NCBI RefSeq assembly: GCF_051521505.1
Contig: NZ_CP150356.1
Location: forward strand, 3,658,001 to 3,722,000
From: Sorangium sp025924095
Lineage (GTDB): Bacteria > Myxococcota_A > Polyangia > Polyangiales > Polyangiaceae
Reading direction: 5' to 3'
Length of the DNA: 64,000 bases
Positions 32,401 to 40,642 of this stretch are shown here, one piece after another (the stretch's first letter is position 1; every line of letters starts with the position of its first letter). Both the position numbers and the translations under genes were made by a program. Below the pieces are notes generated by a model. It saw nothing but the letters and a program-made list of their open reading frames with translations, did no database searches and was not told where the DNA came from.

Positions 32401-34639
32401 GGCGTACGCGCTCCACGGCTTCTACCTGGCCGCGTTCTGGGGCCAGCCGCACGAGGGCTACAGGATCGTGCGGATGGGCGTCGCCCTGAACGACAGGTAC
32501 CGGGTCGATGCCATCAGGGCGAAGGTCGACTTCAACTACGGGGTCGTCATGAGCCTCTCGAGGCCGCAGCGCGAGGCGCTCGAGGTCCTCCAGCGGGCGC
32601 GGATCGCCGGGATGGAGACCGGCGACTTCATGTTCGCGTCGGCGTCCTCCAACCTCGTCGCCCAGATGAAGCTCAGCCTGGAAGGCGAGCTCCGGCGCGT
32701 GCGCGAGGACGTCGGCGGGTTCCTGCGCTTCACCTCCCGCACGAAGGACGCGCTGTCGACGGCGGTCCAGACCGTCGCGCGGCAGGTGATCCAGAACCTC
32801 GAGGGGCGCACGCTGGACCGCGGCACGCTGAGCGACGCCGGCTTCGACGAGGACGCCCTCGCGCCGAAGCTCGAGGCGATGGGCTTCGCGATCGTCGCCG
32901 GCTTCTACTACACGAACAAGCTCGCGCTCGCGTACCTCTACGGCGATCACGAGGGCGCGCTCCGGATGGCGCGCCGCGCGCACGAGCGGGCCCGCGCCCT
33001 GACGGGCCAGTACATCGGCGTCGTCGATCTGCCGCTCTACACCTGCCTCACCCTCCTGGCGCTCGGCCCTCGGGCGAGCGGCGAGGAGGACGGCGCGCTG
33101 GCCGAGATGCTCGCGTCGAGCCACGACAAGCTCGCCGTCCTCGCGCGGGACTGCCCGGAGCTCCGGCACCTGGAGCTGCTCGTCCGGGCGGAGCGCGCGC
33201 GCGTCGCCGGGGAGGCGCTGGAGCCGATCCTCGAGCTCTACCAGCAGGCGAGCGACGCGGCGGAGCAGGCGGGGTACGTGCGCTACCGCGCGCTCGTCAG
33301 CGAGCGCTGCGGCAGGTTCCTCGCCTCGAGGCGCATGCCGTGGCTCGCGCGGTCGTGCCTCGTCGAGGCCTACCAGGCCTACGCGCGCTGGGGCGCCACG
33401 GCCAAGCTGCGGCAGATGGAGGAGGCCTACGTCGAGCTGCTCCCCCGCGCGGCGGCGGGCCAGCCCGCGTCCGCGGACCTCCTGTCGAACCTGACCTCGG
33501 TCGCCTCGTCGACGACCGAGATGGTCGCGCGGCGCGTGGCGCTGCTCGACGCGGCGGCGCTCATCCGCGCCGCGCAGGCCGTGGCGCGCGAGATCGACCT
33601 CGGCCGCGTCATGACGCGGCTGCTCCGGCTCGCCATCGAGAGCGTCGGCGCCCAGCGGGGCGCGCTGATCCTGGACCACGAGGGCGGGCCGCGCGTGGAG
33701 GCCGTCGTCGAGGACGAGGGCGAGGTGCGCGTCGGCCCGTCGACGCCCGTGCGCGAGAGCGGCGCCGCGGCCGCGCGGGTGATCGAGCTCGCGATGAGCA
33801 GCGGGGGCGCCGTCGTCGTGGCGGACGCCGCGCAGGACGCGCGCTTCGACGGCGATCCCTACGTCGCGGCGCGCAAGCCGCGATCCGTGCTCGCGCTGCC
33901 CATGGTGAGCCAGGGGGACGTCTCGGGCATCCTCTATCTGGAGAACAACGCCGCGCCCGACGTGTTCTCGCGCGCCCGCCTCGACGTGCTCGAGCTCGTC
34001 GCCGCGCAGGCCGCCATCGCCGTGAAGAACGCGCTGCTCTACGCGCGCGTCCAGGCGGCGAGCGACGAGCTCCGCCGCGCCAACGGCGCGCTCGAGGCGG
34101 CCGTCGCCGCCCGCACGGCGGAGCTCTCCTCGGCGAAGGCGCAGCTCGAGGAGGAGCTCGCCGAGCGGTCGCGCGCCGAGCAGGAGCGCGCCGGCCTGCA
34201 GGAGGACCTCATCCGCATGCAGCGCGAGCGGCTCGCGGAGCTGTCGACGCCGCTCATCCCGATCACCGACAGGATCATGGTCATGCCGCTCATCGGGACC
34301 GTCGACGCGCAGCGCGCGGACGAGGCGCTCGCCGCGGCGCTCCGCGGCGTGTCGGAGACGGGGGCCCAGGTCGTCATCCTGGACATCACGGGCGTGCGGG
34401 GCGTGGACAGCGGCGTCGCGGCGACGCTCCTGCGCACCGCGACAGCGCTGCGCCTGCTCGGCGCCGAGGCGGTGATCACAGGGATCGCCCCCCGCGTCTC
34501 GCAGACGCTCGTCGGCCTCGGCATCGATCTCGGCGAGACCGTCGTCCAGGGGACGCTCCAGCGCGGGATCGCCTACGCGATCCGGAGGACCGGCGAGGCG
34601 CCGCGGCTCGCCAGCGTGGCGTCCGGTGGCCGTGGCTGA
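29498..34639 (+). CDS. Ser/Thr kinase-AAA-TPR-GAF-STAS multidomain sensor
   Basis: The protein has 1713 aa. Order: Ser/Thr kinase (about 18-285; VVLKGP supplies the ATP-binding Lys, HKDVKPHN the catalytic loop, DFG in KLSDFGIA); AAA_16 ATPase (about 310-600; Walker A GHAGVGKSALV, Walker B LLVLFIDDLQWAD); a long TPR-like helical region (about 770-1330); GAF (about 1357-1510); coiled coil; and an RsbR-type STAS domain (about 1580-1705; PLIPITDRIMVMPLIGTVD, LDITGVRGVDSGVA, VITGIAPRVSQTLVGLG). Proteins of this build usually end in a histidine kinase; here STAS replaces it. S1638 and T1670 align with the two RsbRA phospho-threonines, so both acceptor positions are kept. The glycine-rich loop (HEGPMSTVRRAR) is degenerate, as in related kinases. 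Confidence 0.92.
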   Translation: MTKLGAVHATGSASPLQGYAVDALLHEGPMSTVRRARRASDGQPVVLKGPSAGRASPRAIARLRHEQVITREIAHPGVLRILDVEESDGGPVLVLEDFGGASLDIVLRSDRLGLATILRIGIHVADALASLHHAGVIHKDVKPHNLLVRLDPLVVKLSDFGIATRLSQEAPRAESPDAVEGTLAYISPEQTGWMNRSLDCRTDLYSLGVTLYEMLTGAPPFTAPSAMELVHCHLARTPTPPHAASAEIPRVVSDLVMKLLSKAAEDRYPCAEALRADLEECLRRYEADGRVEPFPLGERDAGGRLWLPEKLYGRDAETQAVVAACERVAAGAVELFLISGHAGVGKSALVREVYKVLARRPGYFVSGKFGQLKQRTPYAAIAQAFGELCERILSEGEASVARWKARLSAALGSMGQVVVDVIPELARLIGPQPPAQPLGPNESKNRFSLAFQTFVRAVTEEHLLVLFIDDLQWADPASLKLLELLMTDPDGRGMLVIGAYRDQEVDDAHPLARLVRDLRAANAPVSDVWLGPLQLADIRRLLADTLRCRLEDTDAFAALILERTAGNPFFIHQLLHALAGEGIVRFDPAAGAWAWSLDRARSAEGAEGVVELMAAKIRRLAPGAQRALRLAACVGHRFDLRTLALVAEQPPGEVAAALWEALREGLVVPLDPEYRFVHAGDAAVAGRLLEDPSFRVSYRFLHDRVQQAAYALIDEPERKRLHHRIGRLLAASLGEDPSDEELFVVVGHLNVAAALSEDPAERGELVRLNLAAGRRAQAATAYDAAFGYLSAAASALGPDPWAGEPGLAFDVFDIHAAKAECAHLSGRCDEAEALFDTLLERAASDVERARVDCLRMVLYNAQHRWADTLAVALQGLRRFGMEVPTEGEALAAALGAELAEAERGFAARRGEDVGAGPELADPRVRAVVEMLGHGSPSAYFLNPPLAQLLAVRMTNLSLRHGSSPMASVAYALHGFYLAAFWGQPHEGYRIVRMGVALNDRYRVDAIRAKVDFNYGVVMSLSRPQREALEVLQRARIAGMETGDFMFASASSNLVAQMKLSLEGELRRVREDVGGFLRFTSRTKDALSTAVQTVARQVIQNLEGRTLDRGTLSDAGFDEDALAPKLEAMGFAIVAGFYYTNKLALAYLYGDHEGALRMARRAHERARALTGQYIGVVDLPLYTCLTLLALGPRASGEEDGALAEMLASSHDKLAVLARDCPELRHLELLVRAERARVAGEALEPILELYQQASDAAEQAGYVRYRALVSERCGRFLASRRMPWLARSCLVEAYQAYARWGATAKLRQMEEAYVELLPRAAAGQPASADLLSNLTSVASSTTEMVARRVALLDAAALIRAAQAVAREIDLGRVMTRLLRLAIESVGAQRGALILDHEGGPRVEAVVEDEGEVRVGPSTPVRESGAAAARVIELAMSSGGAVVVADAAQDARFDGDPYVAARKPRSVLALPMVSQGDVSGILYLENNAAPDVFSRARLDVLELVAAQAAIAVKNALLYARVQAASDELRRANGALEAAVAARTAELSSAKAQLEEELAERSRAEQERAGLQEDLIRMQRERLAELSTPLIPITDRIMVMPLIGTVDAQRADEALAAALRGVSETGAQVVILDITGVRGVDSGVAATLLRTATALRLLGAEAVITGIAPRVSQTLVGLGIDLGETVVQGTLQRGIAYAIRRTGEAPRLASVASGGRG

Positions 34640-34710
34640 GGGCGGCCCGGCTGGCGAGCCTGCGCGACGCGCCGCGGCTCGCCGGCGCGGCGTCCGGCGC
34701 CGAGGGCGCC

Positions 34711-35073
34711 TCAGTTGGCGAGCTTGTTCTCCTCGCGGTGGCCGAAGATCGACTCCCAGTTGGAGCGGTAGGCGTCGGTCGCGACCTGGGCGGGGCCGGA
34801 CCGGGGCGCGCCGGCCCCGCGGGGCCCCGGGAGCAGCACCTCCACGTCGAAGAGCCGGGTGTGCTCGGACCGCTGCGTCAGCTTCACGAGCTCTCCGGCC
34901 AGCGGGCGCCCGTGCTCGGTGGGCCGCAGCTCACCGATCTCGATCCGGTCCTCCCGGCTCCGGATGACCCGGAAGCCCTCCCCCTGCTCGACGGGGCTGT
35001 GGATGAAGACGACGTCCTGGTTCGCGGGCGACGCGGGCTTGTCCCGGTTCTGCGGCGGCTCGTCCTTGCCCAT
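34711..35073 (-). CDS. Hypothetical protein (120 aa)
   Basis: ATG 35073 gives GKDEPPQNRDKPASPANQDVVFIHSPVEQGEGFRVIRSREDRIEIGELRPTEHGRPLAGELVKLTQRSEHTRLFDVEVLLP and ends in ATDAYRSNWESIFGHREENKLAN. The centre is a small beta-rich domain with a charged, probably disordered N-terminus. Such short proteins are common in myxobacteria and I cannot assign a function. It is convergent with the STAS kinase gene (72 bases between stops). Thirty bases of this gene recur upstream of that kinase. Confidence 0.65.
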   Translation of the reverse strand: MGKDEPPQNRDKPASPANQDVVFIHSPVEQGEGFRVIRSREDRIEIGELRPTEHGRPLAGELVKLTQRSEHTRLFDVEVLLPGPRGAGAPRSGPAQVATDAYRSNWESIFGHREENKLAN

Positions 35074-35282
35074 CGCCGAAAGCTTCCCACGTTTGCCCCC
35101 CGGGGCGCCAGGCGAAGCGAGCGGCCGATCTCCATGCCGCGCCTGCGCCTCGCCGCCTCGCGCGGCCTCCAAAATTTGGCCAGCGCCGGGCTTAGGCCGT
35201 ACTGCCGGCCAGAGGGCCCTCTGCACCGCGGAGGTCCCGCGATCGCGGACGCGGCTTCGCGGCGAAGCGGAGGAGTGGGCGT

Positions 35283-37592
35283 ATGAACGTTCGAGGCGCA
35301 GAGGGAGATGGCGTTCGCAAGGCGCCGGAATCCTTGGAGAGAGATCGCGAGAGCGGCGGCGGCGAGCGGCGCGCCGGCGCCGGGCAGCGGGTCCGCATCG
35401 AGGCGCTCGTCGCGATCGGCGAGACGTCGGGCGGCGGCTTCGAGGCCGAATCGATCGACATGTCCCCGGAGGGGATGCGCCTGCGCACGGCGTACCTGCC
35501 GCGGGTCGGCGACGCGCTGATCTGCCGCTTCGACGGGCTCGGCAAGGAGCTCGTCGTCGAGGGCGAGGTGTGCTGGCGCGCCGAGGAGGCGCGCGGCGGC
35601 GAGTTCGGCCTGCGCTTCACCGGCCTCGACGCCGAGGCGGAGGAGGCGGTGCGCTCGATGTGCTCGTCGATGGATGCCGGCGCCGCCGGCGCCGCGCCGG
35701 CGCTCGCGGTCCCCTCCGGCGCGGCGCAGCGGGGCGCGCGCGTGCGGCTCCACATCGACGGGCTGGGCTCGCCCATGAAGGCGCGCGTGCGCGCGGGGGG
35801 GCTCGACGATCTCGAGGTCGGCTCCAACCTGGAGTTCCTCAAGGTGGGCCGCTCCCTCGAGCTGGAGGAGGTCGAGCAGGGCACGCGCCGCGAGGCGTAC
35901 ATCGACCACGTGAAGGTCGAGGTCGACCCGGCGACGAGCGTGCCGCAGCTCGTTGTCACGCTGCGCTACGAGGCGCCCCGCGCGGCCAGGGCGTCGCGCC
36001 CGCGCGCGGCGTCGTCCGAGTCCCTGCCCCCGGCGAGGCCGGCGGCGGCGCTCGACGCGGGAGCGCCCGCGCGGGCGCCGTCGGTCCCGCCGCCGGGCGA
36101 GGGCCCGCGGGCGTCGTCGGCGCCGCAGGGCGAGCGCGCGCCGGGGCGGGCGTCGTCGGCGCCGCCGGCCGCTCCGGGCGAGCGCGCGCCGGGGCGGGCG
36201 TCGTCGGCGCCGCCGCCGCGCGATCCGGGCGAGCGCGCGCCGGCGCGGGCGTCGTCGGCGCCGGCGCCTGCGCGCGATCCGCAGGGCGAGCGCGCCTCGG
36301 TCGGCGCGAGCGCCGCGAGCGCCGCGCGCGGCGGTGCGGCGATCGAGGGAGACGACGACCACGACGGCGACCTGTCGCCGGCGCCCTCGGCGGAGGAGGC
36401 GCGCGCGGCGGACGCGGCGCCGGTCTCGGCGCAGGACGCGGCGCCCCCCTCCGCGCAGGAGGGAGCCGAGGACGCGGGCGCAGCGCCGGCGGCCGACGCG
36501 CAGCCGAGCCGGCTGCGCGACGTCGGCGAGAAGGCCGCGATGGCCGGCAAGGCCGTGGCGGGCAAGATCGCCCCGGCGCTCGCGGGCGCCGGGGCGCGCG
36601 CGGCCACCGCGATGGCCGGCATGCTGGCGCGGATCAAGGAGCGGCGCGCCGCGCGCGCGGCAGGCGAGGGGGACGAGTCCAAGGAGGGGGGCCATCGCCG
36701 CACGACGGCGCTGCCGCCGGCCGGCGCGCTGAAGTCCGGCGGCCGCCGGCTGGTGCGCGAGGAGGCCGACGAGACGGCGGGCGAGGAGGCCGAGCCGCCG
36801 CGCTTCAACAAGAAGGCGGCCGCGGCCGGGAGCTTCCTCGGGCTGGCGGCGGTGCTCCTTGTCTTCGGGGCCGCGCGCCTCCTCGGCCTGCAGGGCGGCG
36901 ATGCGCCCTCGGCCGGGACCGCGCAGACCGCCGCGGGCGCTCCGGCGCTGCCGGCGTCGCCCGGCGCGCCTGCGCTGCCGGCGGCCGCGGGGGCGGCGGC
37001 CGCGCCGGGCGGCGTGCTGACGGCGAACGTCCCTCTGTTCGGCGCGACGCCGCTGTCGACGACGGAGCCTGTGCCGCCGACGCCGCCGGCCGACCCGGGC
37101 GCCGTGGCCGACGACCCGCTCGCGCGGGCGGCCGCGATCCCGGGCGGCCCCGGCGAGGACGACGAGGCGGAGGCGGACGACGACGCGCAGGAGGGCCCGA
37201 AGGAGTGGGGTCAGGGGACCGTGAGGAGCCCCGTCGTGCTGAAGCTGAAGATGGACGGCGCCATCGAGGAGCTGAACGGCGCTGCCGGCGCGATGGGCTT
37301 CACGGTGTCGCTGCCCGACCGTCGCGCGCTGTCCTCCGGCAGCGGCCTGGCCCGGAAGGACAAGCGCATCGCGTCGGTGCGCGTGGTCAACACGCCGCAC
37401 GGCGCGGAGATCACCCTGCAGTTCAAGGACGGCGTGCCCGCCTACAAGGCCAAGGCGCGCGGCGATCGCCTGGAGATCGCGCTCGGCCGCGACGAGCCGA
37501 AGAAGGTGGCGTCGAAGTCGAAGAAGAAGGACGACGACAAGAAGAAGAAGAAGAGCGAGAAGGGGAGCGACAAGAAGGATAAGGGGCGCTGA
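35283..37592 (+). CDS. PilZ domain protein with membrane segment and AMIN-like C-terminus
   Basis: The protein has 769 aa. Residues about 25-125 form a PilZ domain with the c-di-GMP motif DMSPEGMRLR; a second, weaker PilZ-like beta segment follows (about 150-240). A long Pro/Ala-rich region carries repeats of GERAPGRASSAPP (about 275-345). One transmembrane helix comes next (AAAAGSFLGLAAVLLVFGAARLLGL), then a further linker. A C-terminal beta domain (about 640-740: VRSPVVLKLKMDGAIEELNGAAGAMGFTVSLPDRRALSS, VRVVNTPHGAEITLQFKDG) resembles AMIN domains that bind peptidoglycan or secretins. The tail is strongly basic (KKKDDDKKKKKSEKG). This could couple cytosolic c-di-GMP to an envelope machine. 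Confidence 0.82.
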   Translation: MNVRGAEGDGVRKAPESLERDRESGGGERRAGAGQRVRIEALVAIGETSGGGFEAESIDMSPEGMRLRTAYLPRVGDALICRFDGLGKELVVEGEVCWRAEEARGGEFGLRFTGLDAEAEEAVRSMCSSMDAGAAGAAPALAVPSGAAQRGARVRLHIDGLGSPMKARVRAGGLDDLEVGSNLEFLKVGRSLELEEVEQGTRREAYIDHVKVEVDPATSVPQLVVTLRYEAPRAARASRPRAASSESLPPARPAAALDAGAPARAPSVPPPGEGPRASSAPQGERAPGRASSAPPAAPGERAPGRASSAPPPRDPGERAPARASSAPAPARDPQGERASVGASAASAARGGAAIEGDDDHDGDLSPAPSAEEARAADAAPVSAQDAAPPSAQEGAEDAGAAPAADAQPSRLRDVGEKAAMAGKAVAGKIAPALAGAGARAATAMAGMLARIKERRAARAAGEGDESKEGGHRRTTALPPAGALKSGGRRLVREEADETAGEEAEPPRFNKKAAAAGSFLGLAAVLLVFGAARLLGLQGGDAPSAGTAQTAAGAPALPASPGAPALPAAAGAAAAPGGVLTANVPLFGATPLSTTEPVPPTPPADPGAVADDPLARAAAIPGGPGEDDEAEADDDAQEGPKEWGQGTVRSPVVLKLKMDGAIEELNGAAGAMGFTVSLPDRRALSSGSGLARKDKRIASVRVVNTPHGAEITLQFKDGVPAYKAKARGDRLEIALGRDEPKKVASKSKKKDDDKKKKKSEKGSDKKDKGR

Positions 37593-37680
37593 CGCGCTCG
37601 CGCGCCCCCGGCGGGTCGAGGCGCTGAGCGGACCCTCGGCGCCTCCCTGCCCGGGCGGTCCCGCTCCACGAACAGGAAGG

Positions 37681-37719
37681 CGAAGGCGAGAAGAACAGAC
37701 CCTGTTCTTCCCGCCTTCG
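37681..37719. terminator. Long stem-loop after the PilZ gene
   Basis: CGAAGGCGAGAAGAACAG pairs with CTGTTCTTCCCGCCTTCG through 18 positions with one mismatch and a 3-base loop. It lies about 90 bases after the stop. There is no T-run, which is usual for high-GC genomes. Confidence 0.65.
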
Positions 37720-37952
37720 CGCTCTCGCCTTCACGGTCCATCCGACCATCACCTGCAGTCGACCAGGGAGGCGGACACGGAGGCACGGGCCCCATCGACT
37801 CCCCCGGTTGCCCAGCCTCCCCGCGAGCTTTGCCTGACAGGGCATGGACTCCGCCGCTGCGATGCGCGGCCGAGCCGCGCTGTCGTCGAGTTCAGCAGGT
37901 TGTGATGTCCGGTGACGAGACGTGAGCGTCTCCGGCGGCTCTGTCATGGAGT

Positions 37953-38002
37953 AAAGACCATTTCATTTGGTCTTTGAATTACGTCCATCTCGGATATATA
38001 CA
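37953..38002 (+). promoter_or_regulatory. Sigma70-like promoter with overlapping palindrome
   Basis: The inverted repeat AAAGACCA-N7-TGGTCTTT (37953-37975) runs into a -35 element TTGAAT (37974-37979). A 17-base spacer then leads to the -10 element TATACA (37997-38002). It lies in an AT-rich pocket unlike its surroundings, about 190 bases before the ATG of the secreted protein gene. A repressor or activator bound at the palindrome would touch the -35 box. The rest of 37593-38195 shows no gene. Confidence 0.6.
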
Positions 38003-38195
38003 TGGGTTCGAGGGGTGCCTCTGCGCCGTGGGGGCGAGAGGCGCTGGTCCTCGCAGGCTATGCATCGGTCGCGCGGCGGCTGACGGCTCGGCTACGGCCG
38101 GTGAAGCCGCTGCCTCGTCTCGGTCCCACTTTGCCCTTCGCGCGCGGAGCGAGCGCCTACCCCCGCGGGCGCCCCTCTGCGGACAGGAGCATTCG

Positions 38196-39212
38196 ATGTC
38201 CAAACCACGTCACCTGAGACCGCGTCACGTCGGGTTCGTGCTTGTGCTCGGCGCCGGCGTGTTGACGGCCGGCTCGTCCGGCGTCGCCGGCTCCCCTGTG
38301 CAGGCGCAGTCGGGAGGCGATCATCGTGAAGGCTTCATGAAGGTCCCTCTCTACCGAGGCGCCGGCGTCCCGCCGGAGGCCACGGTCATCGCGCTGCCAC
38401 ACAACTGCGAACGCGAGATGCAGGCCACCCTGCGATGGAGCGAAGAGGACAACTCGGTCCGGATCAAGGTCACCGGCAAGGGGGTGCTCGTGCCCTCTCC
38501 GAGCGTCGATCGCACCCCGGGGGTGAGCTTCTTTCCAAACCCCTTCTGGCCCGAGATCGAGGACATCGTGAACGGGCGATACCAGTTCTGGATCGTCAGC
38601 CAGGCAGGGCTCCTCAAGTTCTATTACGACGCCACCACGCGGGATCTGCTCGGCAGCGAGCTCGATTTCGCGTCGCCCCCGCCCGGCTCGATCGCCATCG
38701 AGCTCCCGACGGTGAGGGCCATCGGCTCGCCGCTCTTCCAGCCCGACGAGGACGGCGACGTCGATCTGGAGTTCACGCTCGCGTACGACCACACGGTGCG
38801 CGCGGATCTGCCCGAGTACGCTCAGGTCGTCGAGGGGTTCCCGCCGCCGAACCTGTGCCTGTCGGACCCGAACCGGATCGATCTGTCGACGATCCGGGGC
38901 TATGCCAAGACGCTCCCTGCCTCGGAGGCGGTCAGCTTCTCGGACTACCTCCGGAACGGCTTCTTCCTGAGCGTCACGATCGAGCCGTCGGAGTACTACA
39001 CGTTCCCGCCGCGCGGTCACCTGTTCTCCACCTACAGCAACGGCACCCAGTTCGGCGGCGTCATCCCGCGGGGATATGCCTGGGATATCGACGCGACCTT
39101 CGGCAACGTGGCGCCGCCGATCCGGCCGTTCGCGGGCGCCGGGACGTGCGAGGACTTCTTCACCGGGGTTCACACAAAGGGCCTGAACTTCTGCAGCCCG
39201 GAGGGGAGCTAG
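38196..39212 (+). CDS. Secreted protein of unknown function paired with a di-haem cytochrome
   Basis: The protein has 338 aa from ATG 38196, preceded by AGGAG. The signal peptide is SKPRHLRPRHVGFVLVLGAGVLTAGSSGVAG...VQAQ. The mature part is beta-rich with many aromatic residues (PNPFWPEIEDIVNGRYQFWIVSQAGLLKFYYD, FSDYLRNGFFLSVTIEPSEYYTFPPRGHLFSTY) and two or three Cys. No family or haem motif is recognised. It is followed after two bases by the cytochrome gene and probably shares its transcript, so a role as its periplasmic or outer-membrane partner is plausible. Confidence 0.75.
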   Translation: MSKPRHLRPRHVGFVLVLGAGVLTAGSSGVAGSPVQAQSGGDHREGFMKVPLYRGAGVPPEATVIALPHNCEREMQATLRWSEEDNSVRIKVTGKGVLVPSPSVDRTPGVSFFPNPFWPEIEDIVNGRYQFWIVSQAGLLKFYYDATTRDLLGSELDFASPPPGSIAIELPTVRAIGSPLFQPDEDGDVDLEFTLAYDHTVRADLPEYAQVVEGFPPPNLCLSDPNRIDLSTIRGYAKTLPASEAVSFSDYLRNGFFLSVTIEPSEYYTFPPRGHLFSTYSNGTQFGGVIPRGYAWDIDATFGNVAPPIRPFAGAGTCEDFFTGVHTKGLNFCSPEGS

Positions 39213-39214
39213 CC

Positions 39215-40573
39215 ATGACGACGAGACCTCTGCGACTGCTCTTCGCCGTCGGCCTCACGGCGTCCCTCGCGGCGTGCACCGGATCCCGCGACGACCTGGA
39301 GCTGCTCGGCGCGGCAGGGTCCGAGATCAAGGTCACGAACAGCGGCACCCACAACCTGCATCTGGAGGAGTCCCTTCGGTTCAATCCGACCCAGCCGGGG
39401 GCGGATCCGGTGCGGGGCCGCGCCCTCTTCGGCCTGGCCCCGGACAGCGACACGGAGGACAAGAGCCAGGCGATCTTCGAGGGACCCTCGGTGGCCTTCG
39501 GGGGCACGGTCGTGAGCAACCAGCGCACGTGCTTCACGTGCCACCGCGGGCTCGAGGTGGAGCTCGGGCTCCCGCCCCCCCCGCTGTCCGCGTCGGTGTC
39601 TCTCGATGACGCGCTGTTCACGGGCCTCCACGGCGACGCGCAGGGCGACCCGGACGGCATGCGCAACCTCGACGAGCTGGCCCTCATCAAGTATCGCCCG
39701 AACCGCTTCAACCTCCAGCGCGCCGAGGACGACCCGTTCCGGCAGGTGTTCTTCTGGCGCAAGTCCATCCGGCTGGTCAACCTGGCCTTCTCGAACGGGT
39801 TCCTCCATGACGCGCGCTCGCGCACGATGTTCGAGACCGACCGGGGCGCCGTCTTCAGCCACACGCAGGAGTCGGACAGGCGCTTCGAGGACCTCTTCAC
39901 GGTCCAGGACGGCAACGACCTCGAGGCGTTCCAGTTCTCGCAGCTCTCGGATCCGCGCCTCGCCGCGCTCCGCGACCCGTCGCACCCGATGTTCCGCGTG
40001 CTGGCGCGCGATCCCTTCCACACGGTCCGGATCCGGACGCGGGCGGAGGAGCGCGGGAAGAAGGTGTTCGAGCGCTCCTGCATGACGTGCCACAACGTGC
40101 CCAACGTGTTCAACAACCTCTCGAACGTCGAGGCGCTCGGCAACGGTGAGACGGACGTCAAGAACCCGGTCTTCGGGCCGAGCGTGACACGGACGTTCAA
40201 CGTGGGCGTGTCCGAGCGGAACAGGCACGGTCTCAGGTTCTCTCACCACGCCGGAGGGGGCGTCTTCGAGCCCATCGTTCTCCCGCTCGTCCGCGAGGAC
40301 GGCGTCGTCGTCCCCTTCAAGGTCACGAAGGACATCGGGCTGGCGGCCACGACCGGGCGGCTCGAGGACGTCGGCCGCTTCAAGGTCCCGCAGCTCCGGC
40401 GCCTCGCGCGGAACGCCCCGTATTTCCACGACAATTCGGCGATGTCGCTCGAGGAGGTCGTCGACTACTTCAACAGCGATTTCTACAACAAATCGAAGGA
40501 CGGCAGGCGGTTCCCGATCCGCCTCACGCGCGCTCAGCGCTCGGATCTGATCGCGTTCCTGAAGGTCCTCTGA
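39215..40573 (+). CDS. Di-haem cytochrome c peroxidase/MauG-like lipoprotein
   Basis: The protein has 452 aa from ATG 39215 behind GGAGGGGAG. The lipoprotein signal is TTRPLRLLFAVGLTASLAAC. Two c-type haem motifs are present: CFTCH (residues about 106-110) and CMTCH (about 289-293). The intervening region and C-terminus (FKVPQLRRLARNAPYFHDNSAMSLEEVVDYFN) match the CCP/MauG superfamily, where PxLRnvaxxxPYxHDG is the usual ending. Such enzymes use peroxide to oxidise proteins or small molecules. It is linked to the secreted protein just upstream; the physiological substrate is unknown. Confidence 0.87.
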   Translation: MTTRPLRLLFAVGLTASLAACTGSRDDLELLGAAGSEIKVTNSGTHNLHLEESLRFNPTQPGADPVRGRALFGLAPDSDTEDKSQAIFEGPSVAFGGTVVSNQRTCFTCHRGLEVELGLPPPPLSASVSLDDALFTGLHGDAQGDPDGMRNLDELALIKYRPNRFNLQRAEDDPFRQVFFWRKSIRLVNLAFSNGFLHDARSRTMFETDRGAVFSHTQESDRRFEDLFTVQDGNDLEAFQFSQLSDPRLAALRDPSHPMFRVLARDPFHTVRIRTRAEERGKKVFERSCMTCHNVPNVFNNLSNVEALGNGETDVKNPVFGPSVTRTFNVGVSERNRHGLRFSHHAGGGVFEPIVLPLVREDGVVVPFKVTKDIGLAATTGRLEDVGRFKVPQLRRLARNAPYFHDNSAMSLEEVVDYFNSDFYNKSKDGRRFPIRLTRAQRSDLIAFLKVL

Positions 40574-40579
40574 CGCCGC

Positions 40580-40612
40580 GCCCGGACGGCGGCCACGCGC
40601 CGTCGTCCGGGC
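40580..40612. terminator. Hairpin between convergent genes
   Basis: GCCCGGACG pairs with CGTCCGGGC (40604-40612) between the cytochrome gene (plus, ends 40573) and the PAS-STAS gene (minus, ends 40643). It could serve both strands. Confidence 0.6.
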
Positions 40613-40642
40613 AGCCCGCGCCGACGGACCGTCGCGCGGGGG

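Noticed and set aside
30056..33679. A 1207-codon open frame on the minus strand opposite the STAS kinase
   Set aside because: It mirrors the codon positions of the kinase gene, is Arg/Glu/Ala-rich low-complexity sequence and lacks any domain; the plus-strand protein has clear kinase, AAA and STAS motifs.
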